Source: Saprospiraceae bacterium (GTDB taxonomy: Bacteria; Bacteroidota; Bacteroidia; Chitinophagales; Saprospiraceae). From it: a DNA stretch of 6,006 nucleotides. The translations under genes and the position numbers were made by a program. The notes under the pieces are model-generated. The model saw only the letters and a program-made list of their open reading frames with translations. It was not told the DNA's origin and searched no databases. Of the stretch, positions 1 through 4,942 are shown in pieces. Location: assembly GCA_014379065.1 (NCBI GenBank), contig JACMMM010000133.1:1-6006 (forward strand). Direction: 5' to 3'. Position 1 is the first letter of the stretch, and every line of letters starts with the position of its first letter.

Positions 1-29
1 CAACCGCATTTCCATCTGTTTTCTACCAA

Positions 30-49
30 CCTGCCTGCCGGTAGGCAGG
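30..49. repeat. GC-rich near-perfect palindrome in intergenic DNA
   Basis: A 20-base palindrome with two 10-base halves (CCTGCCTGCC / GGTAGGCAGG). Only one pair, a G·T at 37/42, departs from perfect symmetry. It lies about 50 bases beyond the stop codon of the minus-strand barrel gene and is followed within six bases by a second, unrelated palindrome. No T-run follows on either strand, so it does not look like an intrinsic terminator. From memory, closely similar palindromes are scattered between genes in many Bacteroidota genomes; that is recollection, not something tested here. The symmetry is certain, the function is unknown. Confidence 0.6.
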
Positions 50-54
50 GATTC

Positions 55-69
55 CGTCCCTCTGGGACG
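55..69. repeat. Short hairpin palindrome CGTCCC-TCT-GGGACG
   Basis: A perfect 6-bp stem with a 3-base loop. Its left arm can alternatively pair with GGGA at 48-51, the end of the preceding palindrome, so the two repeats are physically linked. On the minus strand it lies 32 bases beyond the TAG stop of the barrel gene, a place where a terminator could sit. The base run after it on that strand (GAATCCCTG) is not a T-tract. It is more likely an intergenic REP-like repeat, perhaps also stabilising the 3' end of the transcript. Apart from these two palindromes, positions 1-100 show no supported gene. Confidence 0.5.
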
Positions 70-100
70 TACTCATATTTGCGCCTTTTGTGGTTAAAAC

Positions 101-742
101 CTACTTTTTATGTCCAAACCACCCAAACCGAAAATTCAGCCCAAACACCGGGGCATTCAGATCCGTTTTACTCAATTCTGGAATGCCCTCAAACCCATCC
201 ACAAAGCGATAACCCGCCGTGGCCGATATCCGCATCCAGTGCGTAAGATTCAACTCCAGCCCGACTTCCGGCATAACAACCAAAATGGCATCATTAAAAT
301 CGTTTTCGTCTACCCCCCAATTCCAGTCGTTGTACCTTCTGGCCAAGCCAACCGCACCGGCGCCCAGCTTTACTGAACCCATCAGGTGCAAGGATTTTTT
401 TGTCGGATAAGCATACCCGACCATGAGGCCACCATGGCCAAGCGTGAAGGCGTAATCCTTGTTCTCCCGCTGGAAACCATTGTACACTTCACCGGTACCA
501 TACAGTCCGACCGATAGATTGTCGAACACCAGACCCAGGCTGCCACCAGTGCCGTAACCCGTGTGGTTGCCTACTTTGGAGCCGCAAAAGTCAACCCCTC
601 CCCATCCGCCGCGAAGCTTGGATTTGCTGAAAAGGGTTTGTTCTTTTTGGTTGCTTGGTTCTTGTTGGTTAGATGGTTGTTGTTGGGCTGCGATTTGGAA
701 GCTTACGATCAAAAAGCAGCAGAGCAATAATTTGAATTTCAT
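101..742 (-). CDS. Secreted small outer-membrane beta-barrel-like protein (hypothetical)
   Basis: This encodes 213 residues starting at ATG 742-740 and ending at TAG 103-101. Residues 1-20 form a Sec signal peptide: Lys at 2 and 4, a hydrophobic core LLLCCFLIVSF, and a cleavage site near IAA-QQ. The two Cys in the core do not form a lipobox, so it is not a lipoprotein. Residues 21-36 are a Gln-rich linker with two copies of a six-residue unit (QQPSNQ, QEPSNQ). From about residue 64 the chain alternates hydrophobic and Gly/polar residues in probable strands near 64-73, 76-84, 98-112, 116-131, 151-165, 169-180 and 198-209. It ends in an aromatic strand (FGLNFRFGWF) followed by HKK. The segment PEVGLELNLTHWMRISA (158-174) followed by a YRF strand resembles the late strands of small Bacteroidota outer-membrane barrels. 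The inferred place is the outer membrane, with about eight strands. The ligand is unknown. No Shine-Dalgarno precedes the start (leader ACAATTTTAAGAC), as is normal for the phylum. It is divergent from the propeller gene, so it is probably monocistronic here. Confidence 0.8.
   Translation of the reverse strand: MKFKLLLCCFLIVSFQIAAQQQPSNQQEPSNQKEQTLFSKSKLRGGWGGVDFCGSKVGNHTGYGTGGSLGLVFDNLSVGLYGTGEVYNGFQRENKDYAFTLGHGGLMVGYAYPTKKSLHLMGSVKLGAGAVGLARRYNDWNWGVDENDFNDAILVVMPEVGLELNLTHWMRISATAGYRFVDGFEGIPELSKTDLNAPVFGLNFRFGWFGHKK
647..682 (-). repeat. Two-copy 18-bp tandem repeat encoding the Q(Q/E)PSNQ linker
   Basis: Two adjacent 18-base units (682-665 and 664-647 on the minus strand) match at 14 of 18 positions and encode QQPSNQ and QEPSNQ. 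They sit immediately after the signal peptide of the barrel gene. The differences lie at one first-position base (Gln to Glu), the third base of a Pro codon, and a Ser codon that has changed box (TCT to AGC region), so the duplication is not recent. It probably makes a flexible spacer between the cleavage site and the barrel. Confidence 0.6.
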
Positions 743-851
743 GTCTTAAAATTGTTTAGTTTCTTCTAGGACACGCATGGGTGAGGCTTACCCTGATAGC
801 TGGAGTAAAAAAAATTCTTCCGACCTTGCCGGACAAAAATTCCTCCAGTCC
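743..851. promoter_or_regulatory. Divergent intergenic region, presumed promoters for both flanking genes
   Basis: These 109 bases lie between the ATG of the minus-strand barrel gene and the chosen ATG (852) of the plus-strand propeller gene, so both promoters must be here or in the neighbouring coding ends. No clean Bacteroidota -7 box (TAnnTTTG) is present. The nearest plus-strand match is TAAAATTG at 747-754, with one mismatch and no well-placed TTG partner upstream. An eight-A tract lies at 807-814. No operator-like dyad is evident. The regulatory role is inferred from position only. Confidence 0.3.
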
Positions 852-3800
852 ATGCGCGCAAGAACCCTCCTCTTTAGCAGTCTTTTCCTGCTGCTTTTCT
901 CCCAAACAAACGCCCAATCACCCAAAATTTTTGACGCCCTCCAATGGCGCTGCATCGGCCCGCACCGGGGCGGGCGAACGGTCGGGGCAGTGGGTGTGCC
1001 ACAGCAACCCGGCACGTTTTACATCGGCGTGAACAACGGCGGTGTTTGGAAATCAACCGATTACGGGCGAGTTTGGACACCCATTTTTGACGATCAGCCC
1101 ACAGGCTCGGTGGGCGATGTCGCCGTCGCGCCCAGCAACCCGAACGTGATTTATGTCGCCAGCGGCGAGGGCCTCCAGAGGCCCGACTTAAGCGTTGGCA
1201 ACGGCGTGTACCGTTCCGCAGATGGCGGAAAAACCTGGATAAATACGGGACTCCGCGAAGGGCTTCAAATCGGCGGGCTCGCCATTGACCCCAACAATCC
1301 CGACCGCGTGTTCGCCGCCGTTCTGGGCCATCCATACGGCGCCAATGCCGAACGCGGCGTGTTCCGCACCAAAAACGGGGGCAAAACCTGGGAAAAAGTC
1401 AAGTTCATTGACGAAAATACGGGTGCCATCCAAGTCACCATTGATCCGAAAAACCCTCAAATAGTGTACGCCGATTTTTGGGCCAATCGCCTCGCTCCCT
1501 GGGAGAACGGCGAATGGAAAGGAGCCGGTTCCGGCCTTTGGAAATCAAGCGACGGAGGTGACACCTGGAAACAACTGACCAAGGGCCTGCCTACACCCGA
1601 ACAAGGCTTGGGCCGAATCGGATTCTGTATTTGTCCATCGCTACCCTCGCGTTTGTACGCGACCGTAGATTGCGGCGAAGGCACCGAAAACGCCCAAAAA
1701 TATAGCGGCATCTACCGCTCTGACGATGCTGGCGCAAGCTGGTATCGCAGCAATCCCGACCCGCGCCTCTGGGGCCGTGGCAGTGATTTTGCCGAAATAA
1801 AAGCCGATCCTAAAAACCCAGATATTGTGTACTCCGCCAACGTGGTCACCTGGAAAAGCACGGACGGTGGCAAAAACTGGCAAGCCTTCCGCGGAGCACC
1901 CGGCGGCGACGATTACCACCGCATTTGGATCAACCCGAACGACCCGAATATCATCCTGATTGCCAGCGACCAAGGTGCAATTGTTACCGTCAACGGCGGA
2001 CAAACTTTTAGCAGTTGGTACAACCAACCCACCGCCCAGTTTTACCACGTCAGCACGGACAATGCGTTCCCTTACAATGTGTACAGCGGCCAACAGGAAA
2101 GCGGTTCCGTCTGCATCTCAAGCAGGGGAAATGACGGCCAAATTACTTTTCGCGAGTGGCATCCGGTGGGCGCAGAGGAGTACGGCTACGTCGCGGCGGA
2201 TCCCCTCGATCCGAACATCATTTACGGCGGCAAAATCTCAAAATACGACAAAAGCACAGGTCAATCCCAGAACATCAGTCCTGAAATCGTGCGCAGCGGC
2301 AGGTATCGGTTCATTCGCACCGCACCCGTGTTGTTCTCACCCGTGGACCCGCACTGCTTGTATTTCGCTGGCAATGTGCTGTTTAAAACAAAAAACGGGG
2401 GAGATTCCTGGGAGGTCATTTCCCCGGATTTGACCCGTGAAACCTGGGAAGTACCGTCCTGCGTGGGCGTTTACAGTTCCGAAGCCGAAAAGACCAAGCG
2501 CCGTCGGGGCGTGATCTATGCGGTAGCGCCTTCTCAGCAAGACACCAACACCATCTGGGTCGGCTCGGATGACGGCCTGCTGCACATTACTCAAGATGGC
2601 GGAAAGAACTGGACAAACATTACTCCGCCAACCGTAACGGATTGGAGCAAAGTTTCCCAACTGGACGTCGGGCATTTTGACAACAACACCTGCTACGCCG
2701 CCATCAACCGCATCCGGCTCGACGACCTGCGTCCGCACATTTTGCGTACCCACGACGGCGGCAAGTCTTGGCAGGAAATCACTGCTGGAATCCCTGACAA
2801 TGAGCCAATTAACACGGTACGCGAAGACCCCTTGCAACAGGGTTTGCTCTACGCCGGCTCTGAAAACGCCGTGTACGTTTCCTTTGACGACGGCGACCAC
2901 TGGCAATCGCTTCGGCTGAATATGCCAGCCACCAGCATCCGGGATTTGGTGGTGAAAGACGACGATTTAGTGATAGGTACACATGGTCGGTCGTTTTGGA
3001 TTTTGGACAATATTACGCCCTTGAGACAGCAGGCTACAAGCATGAAAAATGACGACGTGAGGTTGTATAAGCCGCAAAATGCCTACCGTATCCGCTGGAA
3101 CATGAACCCTGACACCCCGCTCCCACAGGAAGAACCTGCCGGACAAAATCCTCCGGACGGGGCGATGATTGATTATTATTTGCCGGAGAATGCCAATCAT
3201 ATTACTTTGAAAATCACGGACCTCAACGGCAACCCATTTCGAAATTACACCGCTTATGACCCTGCCCCCGACGTATCGGGCGTCAATATTCCGCTCTACT
3301 GGATTCGGCCACATCAAGTGCTTTCGGGGAAAAAAGGAGCGCACCGTTTTTGTTGGGACATGCACTACGACCCCATTCTGGGCAGAGATCCACATTTCCC
3401 GATCGCTGCTATTTACGGTCAAACAGCGCCCGCCATAAACGCCCCATGGGTAATGCCGGGAACTTACAAAGTGCGCCTCGAAGTAGATGGAAATGTCTAT
3501 GAAGAACTAATAAAAGTGTTTATGGACCCGAGGGTTAAAACCAGTGTGGAAGATTTGCAGCAGCAATTTGACTTATCTGTGCGGACTGGCGGCACCTCTT
3601 ATTGGATAGAACAAGGCATTCTAAACATGGACGGCGAGCTTGAATTGATCCGGAAGGCATCGCTAAAATTGGAAGGCCCTGCTTTGGACACCTTGAGACT
3701 GAATGAAAAATCCTTGATGGAGATTCAAAATTCCGCCCGGAATCTGCTCAACCGCTCGAGCACGATTTTCAATAATTTGCAGGAAACCGATATGCCCGCA

Positions 3801-4574
3801 ACAAGCCAAACCATTCGGGCGGCAGAAAATATTAAGGCGGAATACACCGACTTTAGAAGCGCCAGATTAAAATGGACAGTCGCCAATGGCACCTGGATGA
3901 CCGAAATGACAAAACAGTTTGGCTTGCCAGCAGATAATTCAAAACCATCGCTATACACACACCCTGTCCCGGGAGAAACTGGTTTTAATGCACTTTTCAG
4001 CCCTGATCTTTCCGATGCAAGATTTCCCAAGGGTATTTGGAGCATAAATGAAAACGGCGAACTCACCGCGACCAAAGATGAGTGCATTTTCACGCAGAAA
4101 ATGTACAAAAACTTTGTGCTCGACCTTGAATTCAAAACCGCCGAGGGCACCAATTCTGGCGTAATCGTTCACTGCTCCGACACCGATAACTGGATACCCA
4201 ACTCCGTGGAAATCCAGATCGCCGACGACTACTCCGCCGAGTGGAGCAAGGCCGACCCTACCTGGCAATGTGGCGCCATTTTCGGCCATTTGGCAGCAGA
4301 TAAAAAGATGGTAAAACAGCCCGGCGAATGGAACCACTACACCATCACCTGCCAGAACCGGCAAATCTGGGTGGTGCTGAACGGTGAACTCGTCAACTAC
4401 ATGGACATGAGCCGCTGGCTTTCCGGCAGCCAAAATCCTGACGGCTCGGCCATTCCTTCCTGGCTCTCAAAGCCCTTTGCAACGTTACCTCTCGAAGGGC
4501 ATATCGGGCTGCAAGGCAAGCACGCGGGGGCACCGATTTGGTTTAGGAATTTGAGGGTGAAGGAGCTGAAATAA
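852..4574 (+). CDS. Exported Asp-box (BNR/VPS10-like) propeller protein with C-terminal DUF1080 domain
   Basis: 1240 residues from ATG 852. An in-frame ATG at 777 would add 25 charged residues ahead of the signal peptide (MRARTLLFSSLFLLLFSQ, cleavage near NAQ, residue 22), so 852 is preferred. Asp boxes (S/T-x-D/N-x-G-x-T-W type) start at residues 67, 121, 172, 231, 289, 335, 378, 512, 579, 632 and 676, for example RSADGGKTW and KSTDGGKNW. The series ends with GTHGRSFWILD (709-719), the closing motif typical of the large bacterial 'VPS10/sortilin-like, glycosyl hydrolase' family (COG4447-like). Residues of about 775-895 are beta-rich (ITLKITDLNGNPF; PGTYKVRLEVDG), and about 895-1020 are helical. 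Residues 1042-1239 are a DUF1080/PF06439 domain: GTNSG at 1099, VEIQIAD at 1119, GEWNHYTI at 1158, LNG at 1176, and GHIGLQGKHAGAPIWFRNLR near the end. Propellers of this family have no firmly established substrate. DUF1080 members act on 3-keto-glycosides, and whether this copy is catalytic is unknown. No type IX secretion tail is seen, so a periplasmic or envelope location is inferred. The frame is intact, and no Shine-Dalgarno is visible. Confidence 0.92.
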   Translation: MRARTLLFSSLFLLLFSQTNAQSPKIFDALQWRCIGPHRGGRTVGAVGVPQQPGTFYIGVNNGGVWKSTDYGRVWTPIFDDQPTGSVGDVAVAPSNPNVIYVASGEGLQRPDLSVGNGVYRSADGGKTWINTGLREGLQIGGLAIDPNNPDRVFAAVLGHPYGANAERGVFRTKNGGKTWEKVKFIDENTGAIQVTIDPKNPQIVYADFWANRLAPWENGEWKGAGSGLWKSSDGGDTWKQLTKGLPTPEQGLGRIGFCICPSLPSRLYATVDCGEGTENAQKYSGIYRSDDAGASWYRSNPDPRLWGRGSDFAEIKADPKNPDIVYSANVVTWKSTDGGKNWQAFRGAPGGDDYHRIWINPNDPNIILIASDQGAIVTVNGGQTFSSWYNQPTAQFYHVSTDNAFPYNVYSGQQESGSVCISSRGNDGQITFREWHPVGAEEYGYVAADPLDPNIIYGGKISKYDKSTGQSQNISPEIVRSGRYRFIRTAPVLFSPVDPHCLYFAGNVLFKTKNGGDSWEVISPDLTRETWEVPSCVGVYSSEAEKTKRRRGVIYAVAPSQQDTNTIWVGSDDGLLHITQDGGKNWTNITPPTVTDWSKVSQLDVGHFDNNTCYAAINRIRLDDLRPHILRTHDGGKSWQEITAGIPDNEPINTVREDPLQQGLLYAGSENAVYVSFDDGDHWQSLRLNMPATSIRDLVVKDDDLVIGTHGRSFWILDNITPLRQQATSMKNDDVRLYKPQNAYRIRWNMNPDTPLPQEEPAGQNPPDGAMIDYYLPENANHITLKITDLNGNPFRNYTAYDPAPDVSGVNIPLYWIRPHQVLSGKKGAHRFCWDMHYDPILGRDPHFPIAAIYGQTAPAINAPWVMPGTYKVRLEVDGNVYEELIKVFMDPRVKTSVEDLQQQFDLSVRTGGTSYWIEQGILNMDGELELIRKASLKLEGPALDTLRLNEKSLMEIQNSARNLLNRSSTIFNNLQETDMPATSQTIRAAENIKAEYTDFRSARLKWTVANGTWMTEMTKQFGLPADNSKPSLYTHPVPGETGFNALFSPDLSDARFPKGIWSINENGELTATKDECIFTQKMYKNFVLDLEFKTAEGTNSGVIVHCSDTDNWIPNSVEIQIADDYSAEWSKADPTWQCGAIFGHLAADKKMVKQPGEWNHYTITCQNRQIWVVLNGELVNYMDMSRWLSGSQNPDGSAIPSWLSKPFATLPLEGHIGLQGKHAGAPIWFRNLRVKELK
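3975..4571 (+). other. DUF1080 (3-keto-disaccharide hydrolase-like, PF06439) domain segment of the propeller gene
   Basis: This is the part of the preceding gene that encodes residues 1042-1240. It opens with ETGFNALFSPDLSDARF, the usual 'LFNGKDLSGW'-type start of DUF1080. It then shows the jelly-roll hallmarks: a Trp-Ser-x-Asn/Asp-G-E-L strand (WSINENGEL), NFVLDLEF, GTNSGVIVH, SVEIQIADD, GEWNHYTI and the closing LQGKHAGAPIWFRNLRVKEL. The canonical E-Q pair in the VEIQ strand and the His in the final LQ(G)KH loop are kept, so the domain looks intact and not decayed. Many DUF1080 proteins are free-standing lipoproteins or secreted proteins of about 200-300 residues; here the domain is fused in frame behind a helical linker. 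Confidence 0.82.
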
Positions 4575-4630
4575 TTTGGAGTTAGCCTCTTTATGGCAAT
4601 GTCATTTACTAAAGGATTTTGTTGTCTTAG

Positions 4631-4659
4631 CGGTCAGACGACTTTGAGTCGTCAGACCG
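4631..4659. repeat. Left inner hairpin of the inverted-repeat cassette
   Basis: CGGTC, one A·A mismatch, then GACGACT pairing across a 3-base loop with AGTCGTC, closed by GACCG. The stem is 12 bp with a single internal mismatch. Bases 4633-4657 are the exact reverse complement of 4672-4696. The outer base pairs (CGGTC/GACCG) differ from those of the right-hand copy (CTCGTC/GACGAG), yet both copies keep pairing. That suggests the hairpin itself, not only the sequence, has been maintained. Confidence 0.7.
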
Positions 4660-4668
4660 CGTGGCGAG

Positions 4669-4699
4669 CTCGTCTGACGACTCAAAGTCGTCTGACGAG
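4669..4699. repeat. Right inner hairpin of the inverted-repeat cassette
   Basis: CTCGTC, one T·T mismatch, then GACGACT, loop CAA, AGTCGTC, T, GACGAG. The stem is 13 bp with one central mismatch at the position equivalent to that of the left copy. It is inverted with respect to the left hairpin, like the head-to-head REP pairs seen in other bacteria. No T-run follows (TAAGTATTG), so it is not a standard intrinsic terminator. Confidence 0.7.
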
Positions 4700-4728
4700 T
4701 AAGTATTGAGCAAAATGATTTTCCTTAA

Positions 4729-4743
4729 GGCAATGACATTGCC
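4729..4743. repeat. Perfect 15-base palindrome at the right end of the cassette
   Basis: GGCAATG-A-CATTGCC has seven perfect pairs around a single central base. Its left-hand counterpart at 4595-4606 (GGCAATGTCATT) keeps only part of this symmetry. The palindrome forms the tip of the right outer arm. It could be a protein-binding site for whatever recognises the element, or simply an arm duplicated in place. Confidence 0.5.
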
Positions 4744-4787
4744 CTCTGTAGGCCAAATGCTTAAAGACAACAAAATTGTCCTTTAAC

Positions 4788-4823
4788 CGTCCGAATCCGA
4801 ACACCTCCGTTCAGGTTCGGACG
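4788..4823 (+). terminator. Candidate intrinsic terminator hairpin downstream of the propeller gene
   Basis: CGTCCGAATCCGAAC (4788-4802) pairs with GTTCAGGTTCGGACG (4809-4823) over 15 positions, with one T·G wobble and one C·A mismatch, around a 6-base loop. The plus strand continues TTTCTAT, a short and impure T-run. It lies 213 bases after the stop at 4574, with the repeat cassette between. It would separate the propeller transcript from the permease gene 119 bases further on. The short T-run and the long distance make this only a candidate; it may be another intergenic repeat. Positions 4824-4942 show no hairpin, small gene or clear TAnnTTTG promoter box, although the permease promoter is expected there. 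Confidence 0.45.
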
Positions 4824-4942
4824 TTTCTATGGATCAAAAATCGAGAATAAAAACCTGAAAATCAACCACTTAAAATCGTGGCGCACAATTTGGCGTAGCA
4901 CTGATCAAATCCCCACATCCCCCAATACTCAAACCTACAAGT

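Larger units (their letters stand above)
4595..4743. repeat. Nested inverted-repeat cassette (MITE-like or paired REP-like element)
   Basis: About 150 bases of non-coding DNA arranged almost symmetrically. The outer arms are 4595-4616 and 4722-4743, whose reverse complements match at 19 of 22 positions. The inner arms are 4633-4657 and 4672-4696, perfect inverted copies of a 25-base sequence separated by 14 bases. Each inner arm is itself a hairpin, so the DNA can fold as one long stem or as two shorter ones. Imperfect 8-base copies flank the outer arms (CCTCTTTA at 4586-4593, CCTCTGTA at 4743-4750, 7 of 8 matching), as a target duplication might. There is no reading frame inside and no transposase in the window, so any mobility would have to be supplied in trans. 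It starts 21 bases after the propeller gene's stop and may also fold at the 3' end of that transcript. Its nature as an element is inference from symmetry. Confidence 0.65.
4611..4784. repeat. Second inverted repeat interleaved with the cassette
   Basis: Bases 4611-4628 (AAAGGATTTTGTTGTCTT) match the reverse complement of 4764-4784 (AAGACAACAAAATTGTCCTTT) except for a three-base insertion. The uninterrupted 13-base part is 4616-4628 with 4764-4776. Its left arm overlaps the left outer arm of the cassette at 4611-4616, while its right arm lies outside the cassette, so the two pairings compete for these bases. The right arm also has its own small hairpin (GACAA-CAAAA-TTGTC, 4766-4780). Bases between the cassette and this arm show no other feature. 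Confidence 0.5.

Noticed and set aside
110..410. Plus-strand open frames antisense to the barrel gene
   Set aside because: They are short and basic or Pro-rich, with no motif, and lie opposite a gene with a signal peptide and barrel pattern.
747..754. TAAAATTG as the -7 element of the propeller gene promoter
   Set aside because: It has one mismatch to TAnnTTTG, no properly spaced TTG box, and lies about 100 bases from the start codon. It is too weak to list as a promoter of its own.
1960..2433. A 157-codon plus-strand frame overlapping the propeller gene in another phase
   Set aside because: Its composition is Ser/Thr/Ala/Pro-rich, typical of a shifted frame, and it breaks no domain of the real gene. 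There is no sign of a programmed frameshift.
2337..2906. A 189-codon minus-strand open frame within the propeller gene
   Set aside because: It is antisense to Asp-box blades. The repeated Asp-box codons read backwards give long open frames by chance, and the product shows no domain.
3951..4433. A 160-codon open frame on the minus strand, antisense to the DUF1080 segment
   Set aside because: It lies wholly inside a strongly supported gene with clear domain motifs. Its own translation shows low-complexity Val/Gly/Ala runs and no recognisable motif or export signal.
4595..4784. CRISPR-like repeat array
   Set aside because: The repeated cores are inverted rather than direct, and there are only two, with a 14-base spacer. 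No cas gene is near.
4575..4942. A structured RNA, tRNA or riboswitch gene
   Set aside because: The palindromes explain the fold. No tRNA cloverleaf, T-loop consensus or known riboswitch core is visible.
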